Shown piece after piece: positions 1 to 8,300 of a stretch of DNA of 10,886 nt; positions within the stretch are counted from its first letter, which is position 1; every line of letters starts with the position of its first letter. Location of the stretch: contig CAZWSE010000106.1 in the NCBI GenBank assembly GCA_964636575.1, positions 1 to 10,886 on the forward strand, written 5' to 3'. The notes under the pieces were generated by a model. It was not told the DNA's origin and did no database searches. It saw only the letters and a program-made list of their open reading frames with translations. The translations under genes and the position numbers were made by a program. This DNA is from CAZWSE01 sp964636575 (lineage in GTDB: Bacteria; Pseudomonadota; Alphaproteobacteria; Rhodobacterales; Rhodobacteraceae).

Positions 1-1599
1 CCGCCGCTTCTTATCCTCTTCATAATCCGTAAACCCGCCTTCAAACCATTCCACGTGGGCCTCGCCTTCAAAGGCCAGCATGTGGGTGCAGATGCGGTCT
101 AGGAAGAAGCGGTCGTGGGAGATGACTACGGCGCAGCCTGCGAAATCGACGAGGGCGTCTTCGAGGGCGCGTAGGGTTTCGACGTCTAAATCGTTGGTCG
201 GTTCATCAAGAAGTAATACGTTTCCGCCATCCTTCAGCAGACGCGCCATGTGCACGCGGTTGCGTTCGCCGCCTGAGAGGAGGCCGACTTTTTTCTGCTG
301 ATCGCCGCCTTTGAAGTTGAAGCTTGAGCAATAGGCGCGGGAGTTCACTTCGGCGTCGCCCAGTTGGATGATGTCTTGGCCGTCGCCTATGGCTTCCCAG
401 ACGGTTGCGTCGGCCGCCAGATCGTCGCGGCTTTGGTCCACGTAGGACAGTTTGACCGTGTCGCCGTATTCCACGCTGCCTGCGTCGGGCGTTTCCTGGC
501 CTGTCAGCATCTTGAAGAGCGTTGATTTACCCGCACCATTGGGGCCGATCACGCCGACGATGCCGCCGGGGGGGAGCGAGAACGTCAGGTCTTCGACCAG
601 AAGCTTGTCGCCCATCGCTTTTTTGAGGCCCTCGACCTCGATCACCTTGGTCCCAAGCCGTGGCCCGTTGGGGATGACGATTTGGGCGCGTGTGAGCTTT
701 TCCCGCTCGGAGGTTTCGGCCATTTCGTTGTAGGCGCTGATACGGGCCTTGGATTTGGTCTGGCGCGCTTTCGCTCCCTGCCGCATCCATTCCAGTTCGC
801 GTTCGAGCGTTTTTTGCTTGGATTTATCCTCGCGCGCTTCCTGTTCGAGACGCTTGGCTTTCTGTTCGAGCCATGCCGAATAGTTGCCCTCGTAGGGGAT
901 GCCTTTGCCCCGATCGAGTTCCAGAATCCAGCCTGTGATGTCATCAAGGAAGTACCGGTCGTGTGTGACGATCAGGATTGTTCCTTTGTAATCAATGAGA
1001 TGCTGTTGCAGCCATGCGATGGTTTCCGCGTCGAGGTGGTTGGTCGGTTCGTCCAGCAGCAGCATGTCTGGCGCTTCGATCAGCAGTTTGCACAAGGCCA
1101 CCCGCCGCCGTTCCCCGCCTGACAGCGTTTTGACGTCTGCGTCATCGGGGGGGCAGCGCAACGCCTCCATCGCGACGTCGATTTGGCTGTCCAGATCCCA
1201 GAGGTTGTCCGCGTCGATCTGGTCTTGCAGTTGCGCCATTTCGTCCGCTGTTTCGTCCGAGTAGTTCATTGCCAGATCGTTGTACCGATCCAGAATGTCC
1301 TTTTTCGCCTGCACCGCCAGCATCACGTTTTCGCGCACTGTTTTGTCTTCGTCCAGCGTTGGTTCTTGCGGCAGATACCCGACTTTCGCCCCTTCTGCGT
1401 GCCATGCTTCCCCTTGGAAGTCCGCGTCCAGCCCCGCCATGATCTTCATCAGCGTCGATTTACCCGACCCGTTGACCCCCACGACCCCGATTTTCACCCC
1501 CGGCAGGAAGTTGAGGTGGATGTTTTCAAAGCACTTTTTCCCACCGGGGTAGGTTTTGGACACCCCTTGCATGTGGTAGACGTATTGGTAAGCGGCCAT
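1..1599 (-). CDS. ettA: Energy-dependent translational throttle protein EttA (ABC-F ATPase), C-terminus cut by window edge
   Basis: EttA is a cytoplasmic ABC-F ATPase that binds the ribosomal E site and gates entry into the elongation cycle according to cellular ATP/ADP. The reading frame is open for 533 codons from the ATG at 1599 to base 1 without a stop. E. coli EttA has about 555 residues, so roughly 20 residues are missing. Two ABC domains are visible. The first has Walker A GVNGSGKS (residues 41-48), signature LSGGE (159-163) and Walker B LLLDEPTNHLD with catalytic Glu184. The second has Walker A GPNGAGKS (352-359), signature LSGGE (441-445) and LLLDEPTNDLD with Glu466. A charged linker between them (about 245-320, containing ELEWMRQGAKARQTKSKAR) matches the P-site tRNA-interaction linker of EttA. 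There is no transmembrane domain. The start is supported by an AGGAG ribosome-binding site 11 bases upstream. It is divergent from nadD. EttA-specific similarity across the full length makes other ABC-F members unlikely. Confidence 0.95.
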   Translation of the reverse strand, partial: MAAYQYVYHMQGVSKTYPGGKKCFENIHLNFLPGVKIGVVGVNGSGKSTLMKIMAGLDADFQGEAWHAEGAKVGYLPQEPTLDEDKTVRENVMLAVQAKKDILDRYNDLAMNYSDETADEMAQLQDQIDADNLWDLDSQIDVAMEALRCPPDDADVKTLSGGERRRVALCKLLIEAPDMLLLDEPTNHLDAETIAWLQQHLIDYKGTILIVTHDRYFLDDITGWILELDRGKGIPYEGNYSAWLEQKAKRLEQEAREDKSKQKTLERELEWMRQGAKARQTKSKARISAYNEMAETSEREKLTRAQIVIPNGPRLGTKVIEVEGLKKAMGDKLLVEDLTFSLPPGGIVGVIGPNGAGKSTLFKMLTGQETPDAGSVEYGDTVKLSYVDQSRDDLAADATVWEAIGDGQDIIQLGDAEVNSRAYCSSFNFKGGDQQKKVGLLSGGERNRVHMARLLKDGGNVLLLDEPTNDLDVETLRALEDALVDFAGCAVVISHDRFFLDRICTHMLAFEGEAHVEWFEGGFTDYEEDKKRR

Positions 1600-1645
1600 G
1601 CTGTTGTTCTCCTGACGGGACATTGCGGTTTGGCGGTGTGTAGCC
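1591..1645. repeat. 55-base direct repeat, left copy (contig-end overlap)
   Basis: This 55-base stretch covers the first three codons of ettA, its ribosome-binding site and the adjoining leader. It is repeated base for base at 1746-1800, directly on the other side of the N run. It ends exactly at the gap. Two contig ends sharing a k-mer-length overlap that was not merged explain it better than a biological repeat. Confidence 0.95.
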
Positions 1646-1745
1646 NNNNNNNNNNNNNNNNNNNNNNNNNNNNNNNNNNNNNNNNNNNNNNNNNNNNNNN
1701 NNNNNNNNNNNNNNNNNNNNNNNNNNNNNNNNNNNNNNNNNNNNN
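1646..1745. other. Assembly gap of exactly 100 N, probably spurious
   Basis: Exactly 100 undetermined bases, the conventional length for a gap of unknown size. Because both flanks are the same 55 bases, the true sequence probably contains a single copy and no gap. The real ettA-nadD start-to-start spacer would then be about 71 bases (46 left of the gap plus 25 after the second copy). Confidence 0.9.
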
Positions 1746-1800
1746 AGCGGCCATGCTGTTGTTCTCCTGACGGGACATTGCGGTTTGGCGGTGTGTAGCC
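1746..1800. repeat. 55-base direct repeat, right copy (contig-end overlap)
   Basis: Identical to 1591-1645. It includes a second apparent ettA start codon (1752-1754, minus strand) and ribosome-binding site, but this copy opens into the gap. It should not be annotated as a second gene start. Confidence 0.95.
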
Positions 1801-1825
1801 TGAGACGACGGGAGGGGCAATTCGC

Positions 1826-2443
1826 ATGTCTGGTGGAATGATCGCGCCGCGCTTTGCGTTGCCTTATGCTGCGGCTGGTCAGGTGGTTGGTTTGCTGGGT
1901 GGCTCGTTTGATCCGGCGCATGCGGGCCATGCCCATATCACCCGTGAGGCGTTGAAGCGCTTTGGTTTGGATGCTGTGTGGTGGTTGGTGTCCCCGGGTA
2001 ATCCGTTGAAAGATGCTGGCCCTGCGTCGATGGTGGATCGTTTGACGCGGGCGCGTGCTGTCATGGCACATCCGCGCGTTGAAGTGACAGATGTGGAGGC
2101 TCGTCTGGGCACCCGGTTCACGGCTGAGACGATTGCTGCTTTGCAGGCCCGTTATCCGCGGGTTCGTTTTGTGTGGCTGATGGGTGCTGACAATCTGGCG
2201 CAGTTTCACCTGTGGCGCGATTGGCGTGAGATTATGGCCCGTGTCCCTGTGGGGGTGCTGGCCCGTCCGGGGGATCGGGTGGCGGCACGGACGTCGCCTG
2301 CAGCGCGGTTGTTTGCGCGAGACCGGATTGCGGAGGGGGCGTCACAGCTTTTGGGTGCGGCCGAGGCCCCTGCGTGGTGCTTTGTAAACGTGCCGATGAT
2401 GGATCATTCGTCATCGGCTATTCGGGCGCGGGGGGATTGGTGA
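1826..2443 (+). CDS. nadD: Nicotinate-nucleotide adenylyltransferase
   Basis: NadD transfers AMP from ATP to nicotinate mononucleotide, giving deaminated NAD plus pyrophosphate, the penultimate step of NAD synthesis in the cytoplasm. The 205-residue product has the family landmarks in order: the nucleotide-binding motif GGSFDPAHAGH at residues 25-35 (H32 and H35 are the (H/T)xGH pair), MGADNL at 119-124, and the C-terminal SSSAIR motif at 195-200 (ISSTxIR in most homologues), which contacts ATP phosphates. Length is normal for the family. The ATG at 1826 is preceded by GGAGG (1811-1815) with a 10-base spacer; an in-frame ATG at 1838 (Met5) is a possible alternative. It is divergent from ettA and probably shares a short promoter region with it. 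It ends 17 bases before the convergent RTX gene, with no obvious terminator between. Confidence 0.94.
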   Translation: MSGGMIAPRFALPYAAAGQVVGLLGGSFDPAHAGHAHITREALKRFGLDAVWWLVSPGNPLKDAGPASMVDRLTRARAVMAHPRVEVTDVEARLGTRFTAETIAALQARYPRVRFVWLMGADNLAQFHLWRDWREIMARVPVGVLARPGDRVAARTSPAARLFARDRIAEGASQLLGAAEAPAWCFVNVPMMDHSSSAIRARGDW

Positions 2444-2460
2444 TCTGCTTTCGATACGGA

Positions 2461-3924
2461 TTATAGGATCACGTCGCCGTCTGCGAAGCTCAGGATTTCG
2501 ATGCTAAGCAAACGGTCGGTTCCGTCTCCATCACCTGCGCCGATGTAGGCGACTTCGGTGACGCCGTTTGATTGGGTGATCTGGTACTGGTCCTGATCGA
2601 AACTGAAGCGGGCTGTGTCGGTGCCAAGATCTCCGTATATCAAATCATTGCCGCCGTTGCCCATGAGCGTATCGTCGCCCTGTCGCCCGTCGAGTTTGTT
2701 GGCAGAGTGGTCGCCGATCAAGGTGTCATCAAGGTCCCCACCGATAAGGTGTTCGATGTTTTGCAGTCGCGTGCCCGCGCCATTGCCTTCCCAAACGCGT
2801 CCGCGCAGCAAGGAGACGTACATGGCGCTTTCGGGCAGGAACGTATTGTCCAAGAAAGCATCCGTACCCGCACCGCCGTTGATAAGGTCACCCCCTGCGG
2901 AGCCGATGAATTTGTCATAGCCACCAAGACCACGCAGATAGTTTGCGCCTGCATCACCGCCGATGTGATCGTTGCCAGAGGTGCCTGTCACGTTTTCAAT
3001 GTTGATCACTTGGTGGGTGTCGGTGAGCCTAAAGCCGCCAGACGTGAAACCTTCTTCGCGGATGCGGGCCCGTTCTTCGCCTAGATTGATTATTACCCCG
3101 TATAAATTCACATAAGACAGCATGTCGATGCCTGCGCCGCCGTCGATGTGATCATTCCCTCTAGAGGCTATAATCCAGTCTTTACCGTCCAAAGCATCGA
3201 TGGTTTCAACTTTGTCTGTGGTCAGTAAGACTTCACCAACGTCAGAGCCTGTGACGGTCTGTAGGGGGCGCAGAAAGCTATCGTAGTCGATGATTTCCCG
3301 CCCGTTTTCACCATTGATGTCGAAATACTCTATCTTGTCGAGCAGGGTGACATCGGCGCCTTGACCGCCGTTCCAGCTAAGCACCAACTGATCCAAGGCG
3401 TTTCTACTGATCGAGACACCGCCATTCTGCGCGTCTGCAATTCTGAGTGTGTCACTGCCATCGCCGCCTTCAAGAGTGCTGCCGCGAGAGTCCAAAATAG
3501 TGAATGTGTCGTCGCCTGCACCACCCCGCATTGCGCCATTGCTTATGAAACTAAATGTCAGGGTGTCATTGCCCGCACCACCATCGAGCAAGCCTGAGTA
3601 TCCATCCAGCGAGAGCTTATTATTTTGCCCATCGCCTAGAATGGTTGTGTAAGTCGCCGAACTGTTGGCCTGCGCATCGTAGGATGCGTTTTCAAAACCT
3701 TGGAAGGTTTGTGAGAACCCTGTAGCTGTCGCTGTGCCTTGGCCCATATCAATAAAAAGGTCTTGAACCGCCAGATATGATCCAAAGTCCGGATGGTCGT
3801 TTGTGTAGAGGTCAATGCCCAGCCCGCCGAACAACATGTCATTGCCGAGCGACATGATAAAACGATCATTGTCGTTTGTGCCGACAATCGTCTCTGTGGC
3901 CTCTGTACCCAGAAATAGTGCCAT
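2461..3924 (-). CDS. RTX calcium-binding repeat protein, probably type I-secreted
   Basis: A 487-residue protein with no catalytic domain that I recognise. It contains many RTX nonapeptides (GGxGxDxLx), which bind calcium and fold as a parallel beta-roll outside the cell. Clear runs are GGAGNDTLT (115-123), GGAGDDTFT (134-142), GGDGSDTLR (153-161), RGNDHIDGGAGID (255-267), GTSGNDHIGGDAGANYL (314-330), GSAGGDLINGGAGTD (341-355) and a cluster at 395-436 (IGGDLDDTLIGD, GRQGDDTLMGNGGND). The last 50 residues, with YQIT, DGDGTDRLLSIEILSFADG and a hydrophobic end, resemble the C-terminal region found in type I-secreted RTX proteins. There is no N-terminal signal peptide, as expected for that route, and no cysteine. 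An RTX-like start (GTEATETIVGTNDNDRF) lies at residues 6-22. GGAG (bases 3933-3936) sits 8 bases before the ATG. It lies 74 bases downstream of the transporter gene on the same strand, so co-transcription is possible but not shown. No T1SS gene is in the window. Its role, for example in adhesion or a surface layer, is not determinable. Confidence 0.9.
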   Translation of the reverse strand: MALFLGTEATETIVGTNDNDRFIMSLGNDMLFGGLGIDLYTNDHPDFGSYLAVQDLFIDMGQGTATATGFSQTFQGFENASYDAQANSSATYTTILGDGQNNKLSLDGYSGLLDGGAGNDTLTFSFISNGAMRGGAGDDTFTILDSRGSTLEGGDGSDTLRIADAQNGGVSISRNALDQLVLSWNGGQGADVTLLDKIEYFDINGENGREIIDYDSFLRPLQTVTGSDVGEVLLTTDKVETIDALDGKDWIIASRGNDHIDGGAGIDMLSYVNLYGVIINLGEERARIREEGFTSGGFRLTDTHQVINIENVTGTSGNDHIGGDAGANYLRGLGGYDKFIGSAGGDLINGGAGTDAFLDNTFLPESAMYVSLLRGRVWEGNGAGTRLQNIEHLIGGDLDDTLIGDHSANKLDGRQGDDTLMGNGGNDLIYGDLGTDTARFSFDQDQYQITQSNGVTEVAYIGAGDGDGTDRLLSIEILSFADGDVIL

Positions 3925-3998
3925 CCTTAATGCTCCTGTCTGACCTTACTCAACTTAAAGAATAGCTGCTGAGTTTGACCAAAATAGGGCCTGTTTTC

Positions 3999-4856
3999 TT
4001 AGTCTGGCGAGGCGTGTTGTGCGCTTCTTTCACGGCTTACCACGGCGCTTGCGATCCCTGATCCGATCACCAGCGCCAGCCCTGCCCATGTCAGCGCATC
4101 AGGTAGGTCGCCCATAAAGATGTAGCCTAAAATCGTTGCCGCCAGCAGTTGGAAGTAAACCAATGGTGCGAGCAGTGTCGCCTCTGTTCTGCGGTATGCG
4201 TAGATCAGCAGCAGGTTTCCGAGCATGGAAAAGAGTGCTGAGGCAACGGTCAGTTGTCCGATCTCTAATGTGAGGTCCGGTACCCGTGTCACGCCGAAGG
4301 GGGCTAGCAGAAGCCCTGCGATCACCATTTGCGAAAAGGCGAGCGAAAGGGGGTGTGCGACGTTTCCGAGCCAGCGCGATGAGGTCAGGAATACGCCGTA
4401 GAACGATCCGGCCATGACCGCATAAAGCAGATAGACCGACCCGCCGAAGCCGGGCCGTACAACAAGCAGCACCCCTGCGAAGCCCAAGCAGATCAAAACA
4501 GTCCGCAGTGGGGTTACCCGTTCCCCTAAGAAGAGGATCGACAGGATGTAGCTGATGATGGGTGCTATGAAGAAGGCTGCGAAGACGTCTGCGATAGGCT
4601 CTGTTTTGAGGGCGAACTGGATTGACGTGATGCCCGCTGCGAGAATTGCCCCGCGAAACCAGATGCGCCAGTCACGGAACAGCGCCAGCGTGCCGCGTGG
4701 CAAGAACGGGATGACCAGAATTGCGCCGATTGTGAAGCGTGACCACGCCACATAGATCGGCGAGGCCCCGATGCTGCCTGTCAGAAATTTGCCCGCAATA
4801 TCGCCTGCCGGAATGAGCGACATTGCGATGAACATGATGAGTACGGACTGCCACAT
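3999..4856 (-). CDS. EamA/DMT-superfamily membrane transporter
   Basis: A 285-residue inner-membrane protein with about ten hydrophobic segments in two homologous halves, the pattern of EamA-type drug/metabolite transporters. Approximate segments: 4-22, 33-52, 66-84, 91-110, 117-134, 140-158, 168-188, 202-221, 227-248 and 255-274. The LFLGER sequence after segment 4 (108-113) and its counterpart IFMGDLPDALTWAG after segment 9 are typical of the two EamA repeats. The substrate cannot be predicted; family members move amino acids, nucleosides, amines and other metabolites, usually outwards. The ATG at 4856 is the only start available in frame, because a TAG lies 12 codons upstream with no GTG or TTG between. 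No clear Shine-Dalgarno precedes it. It is divergent from the giant repeat gene across about 500 bases, and the RTX gene follows it on the same strand. Confidence 0.9.
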   Translation of the reverse strand: MWQSVLIMFIAMSLIPAGDIAGKFLTGSIGASPIYVAWSRFTIGAILVIPFLPRGTLALFRDWRIWFRGAILAAGITSIQFALKTEPIADVFAAFFIAPIISYILSILFLGERVTPLRTVLICLGFAGVLLVVRPGFGGSVYLLYAVMAGSFYGVFLTSSRWLGNVAHPLSLAFSQMVIAGLLLAPFGVTRVPDLTLEIGQLTVASALFSMLGNLLLIYAYRRTEATLLAPLVYFQLLAATILGYIFMGDLPDALTWAGLALVIGSGIASAVVSRERSAQHASPD

Positions 4857-4960
4857 GAGGCGGGCCGTATCACGGGCGGACCTGTGGGGCTAGTGAGGTC
4901 GTTTGTTTGAAGATGCGCGGCGTCAAGCCAGTTGGCGAACACTGCATGCCGCCCAATCCC

Positions 4961-4992
4961 CTTGCTGCGATTACGTGTCTTGCTGCGATCAC
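4961..4992. repeat. Short tandem direct repeat, 14 bases twice, possible regulator site
   Basis: CTTGCTGCGATTAC (4961-4974) and CTTGCTGCGATCAC (4979-4992) differ at one base and are spaced 18 bases start to start. They lie about 105 bases upstream of the transporter start and about 370 upstream of the giant gene. Paired direct half-sites can bind a dimeric regulator, but no known motif is recognised. Confidence 0.35.
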
Positions 4993-5085
4993 AAGAATGA
5001 GCGTTGTCACATTGTGGGTCGTTGGCGGGAAACCACGCACGGGCTGCGCTTTCTTGCCTGCGCTGGCGTCGAATTGTCGACATTT

Positions 5086-5111
5086 CTTGCATAAATCTGC
5101 CGATTTCCAAG
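5086..5111. promoter_or_regulatory. Imperfect dyad upstream of the giant repeat gene
   Basis: CTTG-cat-AAATC-tgcc-GATTT-c-CAAG forms an inverted repeat with two paired segments. It lies about 250 bases upstream of the giant gene start. It could be an operator or an RNA hairpin; with no T-rich tail it does not look like a terminator. Confidence 0.3.
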
Positions 5112-5150
5112 CAGTGTCGCCGGATTTTCGCGCTGTTTTGCCAATTTTTG

Positions 5151-5174
5151 AAACTGGGCGAAATCGTCCAGTTT
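5151..5174. promoter_or_regulatory. Perfect 7-base dyad AAACTGG/CCAGTTT
   Basis: AAACTGG (5151-5157) and CCAGTTT (5168-5174) are perfect inverted repeats around a 10-base AT/GC-mixed centre. The spacing is compatible with a dimeric regulator site or a short stem-loop in the leader of the giant gene. No known regulator motif is recognised. Confidence 0.3.
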
Positions 5175-5359
5175 TGGTCACATTCCGGACACGACAATCA
5201 AGTGACTGAAGCGCAGTTGCCTTTGTTACCAGTTCTCAAAATCTCCGTTTTCGGTGGGATCGCCGATCGCCTTGGTGGCTTTCAAGAAGAGCCAAAAGGG
5301 ATCCAACAAGAACTTTGCGCCGCCCGTTCTGCTTCGGGTTGGCATGACAACATGGATGA

Positions 5360-8300
5360 ATGAAAATGATAAATGGAACCACACAAACCGGTCTTGATCT
5401 GCTGATCGATCTTATCGTCGCGGATGAGGGTCTGGCTGCCCGTATTTCCCAGGCTGAGATCGAAGCGGGTGCGATTGCTGCCAACAAGATGAATGAGATC
5501 ATCGTCAAGGGTATTCAAGCCACTGGCATTGCCAATGATGGCAAGTTTACCGCAGCCGATATGCGCACCCTAAGCGATTGGGTCCGCGCCACCCATCTTG
5601 CCGAATTCACCGAGTACCATGGCAATGATGAGGGCAATGTCGAGACCGGTTTCCACCTGATCCAGAACGATGGCGACGCCACCAAGCTGTTTGGTCGTGA
5701 TCTCGTCGATACCGTTGCTGATGGTCTGTATCATCTGGTTTTCGGGTATGAGAAAAACAACATCATCAACGAAGATGGCAACCGCAATGCGCAGTTGGAT
5801 GAGCTGTCGTGGTGGCTGGGTGAGTTGCTTGAAGAGGAACTTGTTGAAGCGGCTGCCGGCACGGGTCCATTGGCCAATGCTGGGGTCGATCCCAAGGCGG
5901 TTGAAACGTCGGGCAGTGGTCTTGATCAGTTGGTTGATATCATTCTCGATGATCCCGGTTTGAGCCACAAAATCTCTGCCTCTGAGATTCAGGAAGGCGC
6001 CCAGGCTGCTGCTGATCTGAACACCATGATCGTCAACATCATTAAGTCTGAGGGCCTTGCCAATGATGGCAAGATCACTGCCTCTGATGTGTACCGTATC
6101 AATGCTGTCATTCAGGGGGATGACGCTTTGCACGACCGGTTTCTGGAACTGCACGGAAATGACGAGAACGGCGTCGAGACCGGATTTCATCTGGTTCAAG
6201 GTGATGGTGCGAATACGCGCATTTTCAGCACCAATGCGGTGAATACGCTGGCGGATGGCATCTATCACATCGGTTTTGACATCGAAAAAGGCCGCTTTTT
6301 GAATGAGGATGGCGACCGCAATGCGTCTGTCACCACTGTCGCTTCCTGGATCGATGGGTTGCTGCATGGCGACTATAAGTCTGCCAGTTTGATGACCGCC
6401 GAGGCTGATCCGATCCCTGATCCTGCCACTGGCACCGGTCTGGATGACTTGATTGACATGATCGAGGCCGACCCGTCGTTGGAGCGTCGCATTGATGTGG
6501 CCGATATTGGCGATGGTGTCGCCGCTGCAAACACGATGAACGCTTTGTTGCTTGAGGGGTTGAAAGCCACCGGTGCTGCCAATGACGGCGTGATCCAGAC
6601 CTCTGACATGCGCGACGTAAACACATGGCTGCGCGCCGATGCTGATCGTTATCAGACATTCCTAGAGGCCCATGGCAATGACGAGAACGGTGTTGAGACC
6701 GGATTTCATCTTGTCCAAGGCGATGGTGCTGTGTCTCGTTTGTATGGTGAGAACGGCGTTAACACCGTGGCCGATGGCATCTATCACTTCGGCTTTGATA
6801 TTGATCGTGGTCGTTTTCTGAATGAGGACGGTGACAAAAACCAATCGGTTGAGAAAGTCGCCGCTTGGGTCAATGAGCTTTTGACCGACGATGACAAGGC
6901 CGCTTTGGTCAATGCTGATGTTGTCACCTCGGTGACTGGAAGCACTGGCACCGGTCTTGACCGTTTTGTCGATATCATCATGTCAGACCCCGGTTTGAAC
7001 GATGATATTTCGACCTCTGATACGGTTGCCGGTGCCCAAGCTGCCGATGGCTTGAATGCCTTGATCGTTGAGGGATTGATTGCTGTTGGTGCGGGCCAAG
7101 ACGGCACGATCAATGCCGCTGATGTGGCCGCTGTGAGCGCGTGGATCCGAGAAGATGCGGGGCGTTATGAAGCCTTTGTCGAACTGCATGGCAATGACGA
7201 GGGCAATGTTGAAACGGGTTTTCATTTGGTGCAAGGCGATGGGGCCGACACCCATCTGTTTGATCGCAATGCCGTTAACACTGTTGCCGATGGCATCTAT
7301 CACATCGGTTTTGAAATCAAGAATGGTCGCTTCTTGAACGAGGATGGCAATGCCAATGCCTCTGTGAGCAGTGTTGCCCATTACTTGAACGCTTTGATGG
7401 CCGATGATCTGGCCAATGGTGTGCTGTATAACCCTGCCTACGACCCCGCCAATGTGGACGTTGCTGCATTGGACGCTGGTCTTGTCCGCAGTTTGGACGA
7501 GGTCGTGGCCGATGGTCAAACCGGATCTGTAGAGCTTGCGCATGACACCGATCTGAACCTGTCTCAGACAACCGTTATGTTTTCCATGACTGCCAATTCA
7601 ACCGATGGCATGGACGGGTTGTTTTCCAAGGACGGCAAAGGGCTTCAAGACGGTGGCCATGTCACTATTTTCCGCAGTGGCGATGACATTAAGGTCCGCG
7701 TGCAGACCGACACATCTGAGGTTTGGCTGGTTGAAAAAGATGTCGTAGAGGCGGGGCAGCCTTTGCATGTCGCTTTGACATTGGATGGCACCGCCGCCCG
7801 ACTTTACTTGGACGGCGCTTTGGTTGAGATGAAAGAAACCTCTGCCACTTGGGTCAATGCTGATGAAGATATCACGGTTGGGGCCAATGCGTGGGCGCAG
7901 ACCGATGCAGATGACAACCGCGTGCGTGATGTGTTTGATGGCACCATCAATGATGTGAAGGTCTATGACACCGCGCTGACCGGCACCCAGATTCAAGCGG
8001 TTGGTGATGTGCGTCCGACCGTTGAAACCGCCGAAGGGCTTGAAGACCGCGGGCCATTGCCAAGCGGGACAACCGGCACCGGCCTTGACCGTTTGGTTGA
8101 GATCATCACAAGCGATGTTGGTCTGGATCGTCGTATTTCCGATGAGGAGATCGCCGCTGGGGCCGAGGCTGCCAATGTCATGAACGGTTTGATCATTGAA
8201 GCCATTCAAGCCACCGGTGTCGCCAATGACGGAACCCTTTCCGCGGGCGATATTCGCGACATGAGCACTTGGGTCATGATGAACCGCAAGGAGGCCTTTC

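Larger units (their letters stand above)
4857..5359. other. Divergent non-coding region between transporter and giant repeat gene
   Basis: About 500 bases between two divergent start codons. Short open frames exist, but none reads as protein: they are rich in Cys, Trp and Arg and have no recognisable domain. I see no tRNA or rRNA. Notable structures are a near-identical direct repeat, CTTGCTGCGAT(T/C)AC, at 4961-4974 and 4979-4992; the palindromes CACATTGTG (5008-5016) and TGTCGACA (5075-5082); and two dyads at 5086-5111 and 5151-5174. The promoters for both neighbours should lie here, but no strong -35/-10 pair can be named with confidence. Confidence 0.7.

Noticed and set aside
682..1122. 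Plus-strand open frames of up to 146 codons across the left region
   Set aside because: They are antisense to ettA, whose identity is certain.
1526..2209. Minus-strand frame reading through the N run
   Set aside because: It is open only because N codons are not stops, and it is antisense to nadD.
4907..5209. Plus-strand frame of 100 codons in the divergent spacer, and antisense frames there
   Set aside because: Mutually overlapping frames in several phases with no protein-like composition are expected by chance at this GC content.
5004..5363. A 119-codon plus-strand frame ending at the giant gene start
   Set aside because: The predicted protein has no recognisable domain, is atypically rich in Cys, Trp and Arg, and starts without a ribosome-binding site. 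Its overlap with the next start is noted, but coding is not supported.
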